From the NCBI RefSeq assembly GCF_000270285.1, contig NC_015738.1:2294001-2358000 (forward strand): a stretch of DNA of 64,000 bases. Direction: 5' to 3'. How positions within the stretch are numbered: the first letter of the stretch is position 1; each line of letters opens with the position of its first letter. The notes below the pieces were generated by a model, which saw only the letters and a list, made by a program, of their open reading frames with translations, ran no database searches and was not told where the DNA came from. Positions 1 through 8,669 of this stretch are shown piece by piece. Made by a program: the position numbers and the translations under genes. The stretch is from Eggerthella sp. YY7918 (GTDB lineage: Bacteria; Actinomycetota; Coriobacteriia; Coriobacteriales; Eggerthellaceae).

Positions 1-417
1 CGCGCCCAGCTGCTCCTGAATTTCCATGTTGGATTCGGGCGTCCAGCGGATTTTCGTGCCGTCATAGATGGAGCGAAACGTGAGGCCGTCGTCGTCGAGC
101 TTGAGCGTGTCGGCCAAGCTGAACACCTGAAAGCCACCCGAATCGGTAAGCATGGGGCCGTCATAATTCATGAAGCGGTGCACACCACCCGCCTCGGCCA
201 CCACGTCAGCGCCGGGGCGCAGCGAAAGGTGGTAGGTGTTCGAAAGCACCACCTGGCTGCCCAGATCGCGCAACTGGCCCGCGGTGACACCCTTCACCGT
301 GGCGCTCGTGCCCACGGGCATGAACATGGGAGTGTGGAAAGTGCCGTGCGCCGTTTCGTAGGCGAGCGCGCGGGCATGGCCGCTTTGCGCCTCGCAGGTG
401 CAGTCGAACAGCGCCAC
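1..417 (-). CDS. tgt: tRNA-guanine transglycosylase Tgt, N-terminal part (cut by window edge)
   Basis: The first 139 codons of the enzyme that exchanges the wobble guanine of tRNAs for Asp, Asn, His and Tyr with a 7-deazaguanine base, the key insertion step of queuosine synthesis. Family signatures are clear: MPVGTSATVKGV, NTYHLSLRPG, and MLTDSGGFQVFSL, whose Asp belongs to the conserved active-site segment. The GTG at 417 is chosen because GGAGGG lies 6 bases upstream, and the protein then starts MALFDC, normal for the family. The gene begins 2 bp after the stop of the upstream HAD gene, so the two are probably co-transcribed. QueH, another queuosine enzyme, is encoded divergently next door. 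The 3' end lies outside the window. Confidence 0.95.
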   Translation of the reverse strand, partial: MALFDCTCEAQSGHARALAYETAHGTFHTPMFMPVGTSATVKGVTAGQLRDLGSQVVLSNTYHLSLRPGADVVAEAGGVHRFMNYDGPMLTDSGGFQVFSLADTLKLDDDGLTFRSIYDGTKIRWTPESNMEIQEQLGA

Positions 418-419
418 GA

Positions 420-1283
420 CTAGCCCTCCATCCCGCTGATGGAGAAATCTTTACCGGGAGCCTTCGGCGCAGCCTCGGGACGCAGGTTGTCAGCGAGCGC
501 CGCTTCGCGGGCGGCGGCATCTACCAGGTCCGCTTCGATGGTGGTCGCAGGGTTCGCGCACACAGGCAGCGCTTCCGCCCAGGCGGCAAACTCCTCCATG
601 GTGCCGTGCTTCACCGTGGCCAGGTCGAACCCATCCGTCGGGTCGAGCAGGTGGTCGGTCACCAAAAATGCGTCGGTTCCGAGTGCGCGAATACCCAGGT
701 CTTCCACCGTGTTGTTCCCCACCATGAGAACGTCTTCGCCGGACACGCCGCACGCGGCCAGATTCTCGGCGTAGTAGGCGGGCTTCGGCTTCACGCTCGT
801 GGAGTTCTGGAAGTGCGTGAGGCGCGCGAACTTGTCCGGATCGATACCTGCCCACGCAAGACGCCAGCGCACCGCGCGCTCGGGGAACATGGGCATGGTG
901 GCCAGCACGAGCGGATAACCCTTCGCGGCGAGTGCATCCACGGCACGGGCGGCCGCGGGATTCGGCACCACATCCGCACCTATCTTGCCGAACTCATGCT
1001 CATAGTAATAGTCCAGCTCAGCAGGCCAATCGCACGCGTTCTCGTCAACATGCGCGAAAAAGCCCTCCCAGTACGCCTCGGCGTTCGGGCGACCGTCGTC
1101 ATGCGCGGCCATGTTCTTGATGCCCGCTTTCATGCCGGCCATGAAAGCCTCCGGACTCACACCGAACCGCGCCACGTACGCGCCGAGCGAAGCGAAGTAG
1201 GTTCGCATGAACTCATCAATCTCCATAGGCAGCAGCGTGCCGTCGAGGTCGAAGAAGAGTGCGCTATAGGCGGGTTGCGTCAT
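420..1283 (-). CDS. HAD-superfamily hydrolase
   Basis: A 287-residue HAD-fold phosphatase-like protein. Motif I is FFDLDGTLLP near the N-terminus, with the nucleophile Asp and the acid/base Asp two residues later. A SVKPKP segment supplies the motif III lysine, and VGNNTVEDLGIRALG is a motif IV equivalent, although the usual GD pair there is GNN. A helical cap lies between motifs I and II. The open frame runs further upstream, but the ATG at 1283 has AAGGAAG at proper spacing and starts directly before motif I. Tgt follows 2 bp downstream. The substrate cannot be told from sequence; a housekeeping or nucleotide/sugar phosphate role is possible. Confidence 0.85.
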   Translation of the reverse strand: MTQPAYSALFFDLDGTLLPMEIDEFMRTYFASLGAYVARFGVSPEAFMAGMKAGIKNMAAHDDGRPNAEAYWEGFFAHVDENACDWPAELDYYYEHEFGKIGADVVPNPAAARAVDALAAKGYPLVLATMPMFPERAVRWRLAWAGIDPDKFARLTHFQNSTSVKPKPAYYAENLAACGVSGEDVLMVGNNTVEDLGIRALGTDAFLVTDHLLDPTDGFDLATVKHGTMEEFAAWAEALPVCANPATTIEADLVDAAAREAALADNLRPEAAPKAPGKDFSISGMEG

Positions 1284-1323
1284 GATACTTCCTTTGCTGA
1301 GATGCGGTCGTTTCAAGCATGGT

Positions 1324-1331
1324 AGTATAAT
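1324..1331. promoter_or_regulatory. overlapping divergent -10 elements of the HAD-tgt and queH units
   Basis: The 111-bp gap between the divergent HAD and queH starts holds a TATAAT on the plus strand (1326-1331) overlapping a TATACT on the minus strand (1324-1329). Neither has a good -35 box; TTGCCG on the minus strand at 19-bp spacing is the best. Shared polymerase sites would couple expression of the two queuosine units. Confidence 0.4.
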
Positions 1332-1394
1332 CCAGCCGCGAACCGTTGCGGCAAAATCCGATGAAACCCCTACGAGCGACAGGAGGTGTATACG

Positions 1395-2135
1395 ATGAGG
1401 CTGCTGTTGCACGCATGTTGCGGACCGTGCTCGCTTGAGCCGACGCGGCTTTTGCGGGCGGCGGGACACGACCTGACCATCCTGTACGCAAACTCCAACA
1501 TAGCACCGGCCGAAGAATACGCCCGACGCCTGTCCACGCTGCAAACGTGGGCTTCCGACGAGAACCTGCCCGTGATAGAGGGTCCCTACAACCCCGCCGC
1601 TTGGGAAGCGTGTGCGGGGCGCGTCGGCGAGGCCGCGAACGATCCCGAGCGTCGCCGTGCCCGCTGTCGCGCATGCTATCGCCTGCGCCTGGAAGAAACG
1701 GCGCGCCTGGCAGCAGCCGAAGGATTCGACGGCATTGGCACGACACTTTCCGTGAGCCCCTATCAGTACACCGATGTCATCCGCGAAGAGCTGAACCGCG
1801 CTGCCGCTGCCGCGGGCATACAGGCCATCTTTGAGGACTTCCGCCCCTTCTACGACGAGGCCACTCGGCGCAGCCGAAGCTTAGGCATGTACCGCCAGAA
1901 CTACTGCGGGTGTCGCTTCTCAGATGCCGAAGCCGCCGCCGAGCGCGCCGAACGCAAGGCCACTCGCGCGGCCGCGCGTGAAGCCGAGCGCGCCGCCCAT
2001 GCCGACGAGCTGGCCGCCGCCGAAGCCGAACGCCAGGCGCGCCGTGCCGAGCGCGCCGCCTACGACGCCAAGCAGGCCAAGAAGCGCGCCATTCTTAAAG
2101 CGCTGCGAGAGCAGCAGACATCCGAAGACCACTGA
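1395..2135 (+). CDS. queH: epoxyqueuosine reductase QueH with long charged C-terminal tail
   Basis: QueH carries out the last step of queuosine synthesis, reducing epoxyqueuosine in tRNA to queuosine; it is the non-homologous replacement of QueG. Seen: LLLHACCGPCS at the N-terminus (Cys8, Cys9, Cys12), RCRACYRLRLEE in the middle, and MYRQNYCGCRFSD near the end, together giving the family's conserved cysteines. The ATG at 1395 has AGGAGG eight bases upstream; a GTG at 1386 sits on that ribosome site and is rejected. The last 70 or so residues are an Ala/Arg/Glu-rich stretch that should form a long helix or coiled coil, longer than QueH normally has. Tgt is divergent, and queA lies about 11.6 kb further on. 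Confidence 0.93.
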   Translation: MRLLLHACCGPCSLEPTRLLRAAGHDLTILYANSNIAPAEEYARRLSTLQTWASDENLPVIEGPYNPAAWEACAGRVGEAANDPERRRARCRACYRLRLEETARLAAAEGFDGIGTTLSVSPYQYTDVIREELNRAAAAAGIQAIFEDFRPFYDEATRRSRSLGMYRQNYCGCRFSDAEAAAERAERKATRAAAREAERAAHADELAAAEAERQARRAERAAYDAKQAKKRAILKALREQQTSEDH

Positions 2136-2151
2136 CAGAAACCCGGAACTC

Positions 2152-2631
2152 CTACGACTCCTTGGCTTCCACGTGAGTGAACATGCCGTCGGTCGTCGCC
2201 ACGTCGATAACGATGGTCTTATCGTCGGGATTCGACTCCCAAGAGCGCGCATAGGTGAGCGTGAGAGTAGCCTCGCCCGTCCCTTCCGCTTTAAAACCAA
2301 AGGTATGCACGCCGCCTGCACCCGCCTTCGCTTGGCTGTCCTTATCCTCGCCAAGTTCCTCGGTCGGAAGGTATTCGTCTATATCGGAGGTCACAACCTC
2401 GCCCTCAATGGCGCACGTCCACCCGTATCCGGTCGTAGGGTTAGAAGCAAGCGTCACCAGCATATCGCCCTGCGAGTACGACACCTGGCCATCGGCCAAT
2501 TCCAGAGCAACGGCATCGTCGGCGGGAACCACCCCGTCCCTCGGAGTAGAAGTGTACGTACATCCGAACATGGTCAGCATCAACGCCGCCATGAACATTC
2601 CGACCAGCGCCACACGTTTCTTCACCGTCAT
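2152..2631 (-). CDS. secreted lipoprotein, protease inhibitor I42 (chagasin-like) family
   Basis: A 159-residue protein with a lipoprotein signal: basic MTVKKR, hydrophobic VALVGMFMAALMLTMF, then lipobox Cys 24. The mature part has the chagasin loop NPTTGYGWTC and a later GGVHTFGFKAEGTGEATL strand block, both typical of the I42 cysteine-protease inhibitor fold. In bacteria these bind papain-like proteases outside the membrane, perhaps host or competitor enzymes. The ATG at 2631 has a GGGGG-type ribosome site. It lies 116 bp downstream of galT on the same strand, so it may be read from the galactose operon or from its own promoter. Confidence 0.8.
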   Translation of the reverse strand: MTVKKRVALVGMFMAALMLTMFGCTYTSTPRDGVVPADDAVALELADGQVSYSQGDMLVTLASNPTTGYGWTCAIEGEVVTSDIDEYLPTEELGEDKDSQAKAGAGGVHTFGFKAEGTGEATLTLTYARSWESNPDDKTIVIDVATTDGMFTHVEAKES

Positions 2632-2747
2632 GCCACACGCCCCCTTCGCCGTCTTCGCGCATCGCGAGCCGCCTTAGCTTCGCCTTTCTGCGTACGTACC
2701 ATCATACCGTATCCTTATGTGCCAATACAGCCTGACGTCTGCGTCGA

Positions 2748-4067
2748 TCAGGCGCACTGAGCACCCAAAACCTCAAGAAACGCATCCCAACCGGCGCGGC
2801 CGACGGGAGTACGCTTAAAGACTCCCGTTGTCTCAAGAATGGTTGCAAAAAGATGCGTAACCTCTTGCTGAATGACAGGATGAAGGAAAGACTGAGAACG
2901 AGTGCGCAGTTGGGCAAGATCAGCCTCACGACGAGCGAATACCTCGGCGGCCCATTCGGCATGAGGCGCGCTAAGCGGGTCGGAAAGGAGGCGCTCGCGC
3001 AAATCGGCGAGGGCTTGACCGGCGCGTGCAGCCTCGACCAGCACACCCTCCACCGCAGGTAGCTCGCGAGCAAGACGCGGCGGAAGAATGGCAAGGCCCA
3101 TGATTTCGATGAGGCCGATGTTTTCCTTCTTGATGTGGTGGAGGTGTTCGCCGGGGTGGAAGATGCCCCAGGGGTGCGCCGCATCCGTGCGGTTGTTGCG
3201 CAGGACAAGGTCCATGACCAGGCCTTCTTTCGTTGTGTGCACGATGGGGTTCAGGGTGTTGTGCAGGATATCGCCCGTATATGCGCGAATGTCACACGGC
3301 ACGAAGGTGAAGGCGCGCCATGCGTCGAGTACACGGGCTGCAACGCGCGCGAGGGCGCGGCGATCGGCAGAGATCAAGCGTACGACCGACGCGGGCCAAC
3401 GCACGATGCCGCAGCGTACGGTGGGCTCGTCTGGCAGCGAGAATGGGCGCTCCACCGAGGCCTTCATGAGAGGGAACGTGTGGCGGCCACCCTGAAAGTG
3501 GTCGTGCGAGAGGATGGAGCCGCCCACGATGGGCACATCGGCGTTCGAACCGATGAAGTAGAACGGGAACTGCTCGGCGAAGTCGAGCAGCCGCCCCAGG
3601 CATGGCGCGTCAATCTTCATGGGACGGTGCTCTTCCGAGAGTGCGATGCAGTGCTCGGGAAAATAGGCGTAGGGAGAGAACTGCAAGCCCCAGCGCTCGC
3701 CGCCGAGCTCGATGGCGGCGATACGCAGGCCCGGCTTCGCAGGGTGATCGGGAGTTCCGGGAAAACCTTCGTTCTCCCAGCAAAGGTCGCATTGGGGAGT
3801 TGCGACGTTTTTGACTGGCACAGCGGCTGCGGCGGCGATGGCGCGGGGGTCTTTTTCGGGCTTGGCCAGGTTGATGGAGCATTCGAGCGTGCCGTATGCG
3901 CTCTCGCCTGTCCAGCGGATGGTGCGCGCGGCCGCTCGCTCGTCCAGGTAGCCGCTCGACGTACCCAGTTCGTGCAGGTAGGCGACCGCGCGCTCGGGAT
4001 CGCTCCCCATCAGGCGGGTGAACTCGGTACGAACCTTCTCCGGTTCAGGCAGTTGCACAGCAGCCAT
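2748..4067 (-). CDS. galT: UDP-glucose--hexose-1-phosphate uridylyltransferase, class II GalT
   Basis: Leloir enzyme that converts galactose-1-phosphate and UDP-glucose to UDP-galactose and glucose-1-phosphate. Seen: GGSILSHDHFQGGRH, which carries the nucleophilic His triad region, plus the CDLCWENEG and GERWGLQFSPYAYFPEH blocks typical of the Firmicutes-type class II enzyme. The chosen ATG at 4067 shares its A with the galK stop (TGATG), so translation is probably coupled. At 439 residues it is somewhat shorter than the usual class II length near 490. It is last in the MFS > GH2 > galK > galT unit. Confidence 0.93.
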   Translation of the reverse strand: MAAVQLPEPEKVRTEFTRLMGSDPERAVAYLHELGTSSGYLDERAAARTIRWTGESAYGTLECSINLAKPEKDPRAIAAAAAVPVKNVATPQCDLCWENEGFPGTPDHPAKPGLRIAAIELGGERWGLQFSPYAYFPEHCIALSEEHRPMKIDAPCLGRLLDFAEQFPFYFIGSNADVPIVGGSILSHDHFQGGRHTFPLMKASVERPFSLPDEPTVRCGIVRWPASVVRLISADRRALARVAARVLDAWRAFTFVPCDIRAYTGDILHNTLNPIVHTTKEGLVMDLVLRNNRTDAAHPWGIFHPGEHLHHIKKENIGLIEIMGLAILPPRLARELPAVEGVLVEAARAGQALADLRERLLSDPLSAPHAEWAAEVFARREADLAQLRTRSQSFLHPVIQQEVTHLFATILETTGVFKRTPVGRAGWDAFLEVLGAQCA

Positions 4068-5299
4068 CAGACGATCCGTTCCGCGCACGCACCTTGTGGG
4101 CTGATCTTCACCGGCAAGCACGCTTCGTAGCCGAGCAGTTTGTCCAGCCGTGCGCGAAACGCCGCCACCCGTCCATTTGGTACAAACGCGAGCACGCTGC
4201 CGCCGAAGCCGCCGCCGTGAATGCGGCATGCCCCCGCCCCGTCGCCTGCGCCGTCAAGCAAAGACGCACACAGCGCCAGCACCACCGCCGCGGGCTGATC
4301 CGCACCCGACCCGTCGCCGCGCGGCGACACGTTCTGCAAAAACTGCGCCGACGACGCACCCGACGCGCGCACAAGCCGCAAGAATTCCGCGAAGTCGCCC
4401 GCCTCGAGCGCGTGCTGTTGCGCTTGCACGCGCCGCGTCTCTTCGAAGTAGTGCAGCGCCCGCAGCACTGCTCGGTCGCCGAGCGCCGAGCGCGCGTCCG
4501 CAAGCTGGCCGAGGAATGCGTCATAGGGCACATCCTCCAACCGCTTGCGTCCGAAGTGCCGCGCGACAGCAAACATGTCAGCGGGAACGGCGTTGAACTC
4601 GTCGGTATGGCGCGAGTGGTCGCAGCGACTATCGACAAGAAACGCCGCATACCCGCAGGTCGCAAGATCGAACGCCACCGGTTCCACCCGTGGCACCTCG
4701 TCCGCAAAGTCAAGCGCCACCACACCCCCGCACGCGCTGGCCAACTGATCCTGTGCGCCCGTGGGTTTGCCGAAGTACACGTCTTCCACCCACTGGCCCT
4801 GAAGCGCGAGCGCCACCGGATCGAACGCCGCCTTCGGCGTCGGCTCGCACACCGCGCGCACGGTCACACCCACCAGCATCTCAAACGCGGCCGACGACGA
4901 CACGCCGCACCCGACGGGAAGGTCCGAACACGTGACCATATCAAAGCCACGCAGCTCGCCGCCGGCCTGCACGTAGGCTGCCGCCATACCGCGCACAAGC
5001 GCAAGCGACCCTCCACGTTCACGGGCGCGTGCGTCCAGCTCGGCCAGACGCACAATCCCTTCGCCGAACCCGTCCATGAACACGCGGATGGCATCCGAGC
5101 CGTTGGGCGCAGCCAAGGCATGCGCACGCTGACCGATGGCGGCCGAGAGCGTGCGTCCTCCCTGATGGTCGGTGTGATTGCCCGCCAACTCCACACGTCC
5201 AGGCGCCGATGCCAGCACAAACGGACCCGGCGTCTCGCCGAAGTGCGCCGCAAACAGCCCACGCAAGCGCTGCTCGGTTTCCTTCGACGTGCACCTCAT
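4067..5299 (-). CDS. galK: galactokinase
   Basis: A 410-residue GHMP kinase that phosphorylates alpha-D-galactose at C1. Diagnostic parts are APGRVELAGNHTDHQGG (galactokinase signature, near residue 33), LPVGCGVSSSAAFE (ATP-binding GHMP motif) and RIHGGGFGGSVLAF (C-terminal motif). The ATG at 5299 has GGGAGGG just upstream and overlaps the stop of the GH2 gene as ATGA; an in-frame ATG at 5329 lies before this ribosome site and is rejected. The stop overlaps the galT start. The context (transporter, glycosidase, galT) supports growth on a galactoside. Confidence 0.96.
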   Translation of the reverse strand: MRCTSKETEQRLRGLFAAHFGETPGPFVLASAPGRVELAGNHTDHQGGRTLSAAIGQRAHALAAPNGSDAIRVFMDGFGEGIVRLAELDARARERGGSLALVRGMAAAYVQAGGELRGFDMVTCSDLPVGCGVSSSAAFEMLVGVTVRAVCEPTPKAAFDPVALALQGQWVEDVYFGKPTGAQDQLASACGGVVALDFADEVPRVEPVAFDLATCGYAAFLVDSRCDHSRHTDEFNAVPADMFAVARHFGRKRLEDVPYDAFLGQLADARSALGDRAVLRALHYFEETRRVQAQQHALEAGDFAEFLRLVRASGASSAQFLQNVSPRGDGSGADQPAAVVLALCASLLDGAGDGAGACRIHGGGFGGSVLAFVPNGRVAAFRARLDKLLGYEACLPVKISPQGACAERIV

Positions 5300-7164
5300 G
5301 CGCTCTCCCTCCCAGCGTCCTTTGCACACCCACCATCCAGCTTACATACGCGCCGGTCGTACGTAAGAAGCCCGTTCGTCTCCTCCTCCACATCCGAAAG
5401 CTGGGTGTACACGAACCCCGCAAGTCCCTCGACTTCAAGCGCATCGGCCTGCGCCAGCACGGCGCGCACCCCCGCATGAAACCCGGCTAGGTCAGAAAAC
5501 GACCCATACCCGTAGGAGGTGGCCAGCGAACTATGCTCGGGCAGATGGAAGCTCAAGCCCCCGAACTCCGAGATGACGAACGCACGCGACGGCCGCACCG
5601 CATCCGGATACACGGCGAGCGGCCGGAAGTAGTTGTGCACGCTCAGGAAATCGCCGCAGCGTTGGTCGTACCACCCGCTTACCGCATCGATGGGGCGTGT
5701 TGAGTCAAGCCTGCGCACCATCTCAGTCGCCGCCCGCGCATCAAACTGGCCCCAACCCTCGTTGAACAGCACCCATCCCACAATGCAAGGATGATTCTTC
5801 AGCAGGCCTACCGTACCCGCACACGTGGCGGACCATTCGTCACGGAAGGCGCTGCTACCCGCCGAAAGCTTCTCGCGGTGACTCGGCGTATCGTCTGCAA
5901 AGCGTCCCCACGAGCTGCGGAAGAACGTCGGTTTATAGCTTGAGTGCCACGAGCTGAGAGGCCCGCCCCCGCTCACCATATCCTGCCACACCAGCATGCC
6001 CAGCTTGTCGCAGAGATAGTAGAAGCGCCCGCCCTCCACCTTGATGTGCTTGCGCAGCAGGTTGAAGCCGAGGTCTTTCATCGTGCGGATGTCGTATTCC
6101 AGTGCCTCGTCCGACGGTGCCGTCATAAGACCGTCAGGCCAGTACCCCTGGTCAAGCACCCCGCGCAGGAATACCGGCTCGTGGTTGAGGAATACGCGCG
6201 GAACACCGCGCTCGTCCGCTTCCACACTCACGGTGCGGAAAGCGCAGTAGCTTGTCACGCGGTCATCGCCGTACGCAAGCTCCAAGTCGTAGAGGTGCGG
6301 GTCATCCGGACTCCAAAGATGGGGGCCGGGCACATCCAACGCCAGCACGTGCGTCCCGAATGCAGCGCCCACCTGGGCGCATGCCACCTCCACGTTGCCC
6401 TCAAACACACGCGCCACCAGCGGCAACGGATCGTTCGCAGCGTCATTTCCCGCCACCGTCACGGTCAGTTCCACTCGCTCGGCGTCCGCCTGCGCGTCGA
6501 TCTCAAGCCCCTCGATGCGACGCGCGGGCACGGCCTCCAGCCACACGGCCTGCCAGATACCGCTCTGCGCCGTGTACCAGATACCGCCGCGTCCGAGCCG
6601 CTGCTTCCCGCGCAGCTGCACGCCGGTATCGTTCGGGTCGAACACGCACACGACCAGTTCGTTCTCCCCGTCGGCCGCAAGCGCATCGGTCACGTCGAAT
6701 GCGAACGGCAGGTAGCCGCCCACGTGCTCGCCCACACGCATCCCGTTCACGTAGCATGCGCACGCCCAGTCCACAGCCTCGAAGTGCAGCAGCACGCGCT
6801 CGCCTGCAGGCGTTTCAAACGTGCGGCGATACCACAGAAGCTCGTCCGGCTGCAGCTGGCGGCCCACGCCCGAAAGGGGCGCCTCGGGCGAAAACGGCAC
6901 CCGGATGCGCCAGTCGAACGCCTCCAGCTCGGGTGCGTTCGCATGCCGCCACGCGTTTGCCGCGTCCTCGCACACCACGAACGCGCACTCCCACCATCCG
7001 TCGAGCGGCACATACGACTCCCGTGCGAACTGCGGCCGCGGGTGCAGCGCCACGCGTTCCTCGCCCGCAGCAATGCGCTCTCCCCACGGCGTGAACAGCT
7101 CCCGCAGCTCGACCTTTTGCGGCGCGCGCGGAGCGCTGGCCAGTACGCGCTTAACGTCCAGCAT
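5296..7164 (-). CDS. glycoside hydrolase family 2 protein (beta-galactosidase/beta-glucuronidase type)
   Basis: A 622-residue retaining glycosidase with no signal peptide, so cytoplasmic. The N-terminal sugar-binding jelly-roll domain is seen around WYRRTFETPAGERVLLHFE; an Ig-like domain follows, then a TIM barrel. The acid/base Glu is in GWVLFNEGWGQF (the N-E pair of GH2) and the nucleophile Glu is probably that of FVISEFGG. The ATG at 7164 follows GGGGAAGGGAG and overlaps the end of the MFS gene by 14 bp; the stop overlaps galK as ATGA. Being between a sugar transporter and galK, a beta-galactosidase or other galactosidase is more likely than a glucuronidase, but the substrate is not proved. 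Confidence 0.9.
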   Translation of the reverse strand: MLDVKRVLASAPRAPQKVELRELFTPWGERIAAGEERVALHPRPQFARESYVPLDGWWECAFVVCEDAANAWRHANAPELEAFDWRIRVPFSPEAPLSGVGRQLQPDELLWYRRTFETPAGERVLLHFEAVDWACACYVNGMRVGEHVGGYLPFAFDVTDALAADGENELVVCVFDPNDTGVQLRGKQRLGRGGIWYTAQSGIWQAVWLEAVPARRIEGLEIDAQADAERVELTVTVAGNDAANDPLPLVARVFEGNVEVACAQVGAAFGTHVLALDVPGPHLWSPDDPHLYDLELAYGDDRVTSYCAFRTVSVEADERGVPRVFLNHEPVFLRGVLDQGYWPDGLMTAPSDEALEYDIRTMKDLGFNLLRKHIKVEGGRFYYLCDKLGMLVWQDMVSGGGPLSSWHSSYKPTFFRSSWGRFADDTPSHREKLSAGSSAFRDEWSATCAGTVGLLKNHPCIVGWVLFNEGWGQFDARAATEMVRRLDSTRPIDAVSGWYDQRCGDFLSVHNYFRPLAVYPDAVRPSRAFVISEFGGLSFHLPEHSSLATSYGYGSFSDLAGFHAGVRAVLAQADALEVEGLAGFVYTQLSDVEEETNGLLTYDRRVCKLDGGCAKDAGRESA

Positions 7165-8500
7165 GACCGCTCCCTTCCCCATGCCCGGTACGCTCGCGTT
7201 CCCGCCGCACCAGCGCGAGCACCGCGAACGTCAGCACGGCCACCACGGCTCCGCCCAAAAATACGAGCGACGACGGCGTGAACCCGTCGCCCACCACGCC
7301 AAAGCCCATCGCCCCCGACGATGCGCTGAGCGCCGAACCGATCCACGGCCCCACCAGCATGGGAACCAGCACCACCATGCAGATGCGCACACCCTGAAAC
7401 AGCCCCACATATCCTGCGGGAGTGTTGTTGCGCACCTCCGCACCGAAGCAGGCAACTGCGCCCAGATATCCGCTCAGCATCAGCACCGACCCCACGAACA
7501 CGCCCGCCATATCCGTGAGAAGCGTCAACACCGTGCAGCCGGCAATAAACAGCACAAGCGGCACCACGACCGCATGCAAGAAGCCGCGCCTATCCATCCG
7601 CTTGCCATACAGCATGGTAAACACCGCTGCAATAACAATGCCCGGCGCCATTACGAACACGTAGCTTTCGCCTAAGATATAGGGAAGACGCAGGTACAGC
7701 ACGTAGTACGGCATGAACACCTGCAACGCCGTGGCGAATACAAGATATGAGAGCAGCACCAGGTAGAGCATGCGATTCTCCCGCATGGCACGCGCTCGAA
7801 AACCGTAGAGAACGCTGGCCACATAGCTGCGTTCCTCCGCGCGAGCGGGCGCGGAGTCCCTCATAAGCACAAGCACCAACACGCCAAGCGCCATCACGGC
7901 GCACCCGATAATGATGAAAAACAGCGGGTAGTCGTAGGTTACCGTGCCATTCGGACCCACAATCATGAAGAACATCGCGCCGCCGAATACCGCAAGCATC
8001 GCCAAGAGCGGCATGGCGGAATTCACGCCCTCAACCTTGCCGCGGTTCTTCTCAGTGGTAATGTCGGTCACCCATGCGTTGAAGCACGAATCGTTCGCCA
8101 AGCTGCCGAAAAACGTCATGACGCAGTCGAACACGATGGTGAGCGTTACGCCGAAGGCCATTGCCGCAGCGGTCGAGCCCGCCAGTGCAAGCGAAATGGT
8201 CTGCAGGTACGCGAACACAAGAATAGACGCGCCCCACAGGATGGTGCCCACGCCGATAAACACCTTGCGTTTGCCGACGCGGTCGGACCAGGCTCCCACC
8301 AGAAGCGTCGTTGCCGTTGCCGTGAGCGCCGATGCCGACACCATAAGCGCCACGTCCGAGAGCGATGCCGCAAACACGTCCTGGATGAACAGGTTGAAGA
8401 AGTTGTTCTCCAGCGCCCATGCTACTTGCCCCACAAACGACAGCAGCACGATAAGCAGCCACGTGCGCTTGGTGAGCGCATCTCGCCCGGCCTCAACCAT
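7151..8500 (-). CDS. MFS transporter, probable galactoside importer
   Basis: A 449-residue major facilitator with about 12 predicted membrane segments. A GAWSDRVGKRKVFIG loop after TM2 matches the MFS A-motif, and GKRMDRRGF is a weaker counterpart in the second half. The ATG at 8500 is picked because GAGAGG lies 8 bases upstream; the GTG at 8509 falls on that site. It is first in the galactoside operon and overlaps the GH2 gene by 14 bp, which is the main basis for the substrate guess. A 7-bp inverted repeat (CCTGCTG at 8527-8533, CAGCAGG at 8562-8568) lies in its leader. No LacI-type regulator is adjacent. Confidence 0.85.
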   Translation of the reverse strand: MVEAGRDALTKRTWLLIVLLSFVGQVAWALENNFFNLFIQDVFAASLSDVALMVSASALTATATTLLVGAWSDRVGKRKVFIGVGTILWGASILVFAYLQTISLALAGSTAAAMAFGVTLTIVFDCVMTFFGSLANDSCFNAWVTDITTEKNRGKVEGVNSAMPLLAMLAVFGGAMFFMIVGPNGTVTYDYPLFFIIIGCAVMALGVLVLVLMRDSAPARAEERSYVASVLYGFRARAMRENRMLYLVLLSYLVFATALQVFMPYYVLYLRLPYILGESYVFVMAPGIVIAAVFTMLYGKRMDRRGFLHAVVVPLVLFIAGCTVLTLLTDMAGVFVGSVLMLSGYLGAVACFGAEVRNNTPAGYVGLFQGVRICMVVLVPMLVGPWIGSALSASSGAMGFGVVGDGFTPSSLVFLGGAVVAVLTFAVLALVRRERERTGHGEGSGHAGR

Positions 8501-8583
8501 GGCAACCACCTCTCTCGGAAAACAAACCTGCTGCTATCCTACTCGAAAACGCACCAAGGCGCAGCAGGAAAGTCCCGGCAAAA

Positions 8584-8630
8584 GCACAGAACCCGCCGCG
8601 CTCTTTTTGAAGAGGTGGCAGGTTCTGTGC
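8584..8630 (-). terminator. stem-loop after the surface-protein gene
   Basis: A perfect 10-bp inverted repeat, GCACAGAACC (8584-8593) and GGTTCTGTGC (8621-8630), followed on the minus strand by TTTT. It lies 40 bp past the end of the surface-protein gene and before the MFS start, fitting a terminator between the two units. The 27-nt loop is long for a simple terminator. Confidence 0.6.
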
Positions 8631-8669
8631 GGTGAGACGCCCTTTCAACCTAAGATAGGAGGGAGCAGG

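Noticed and set aside
606-1325. Long plus-strand open frames inside the HAD gene
   Set aside because: Shadow frames typical of GC-rich genes; the minus-strand HAD frame has conserved motifs and a ribosome site.
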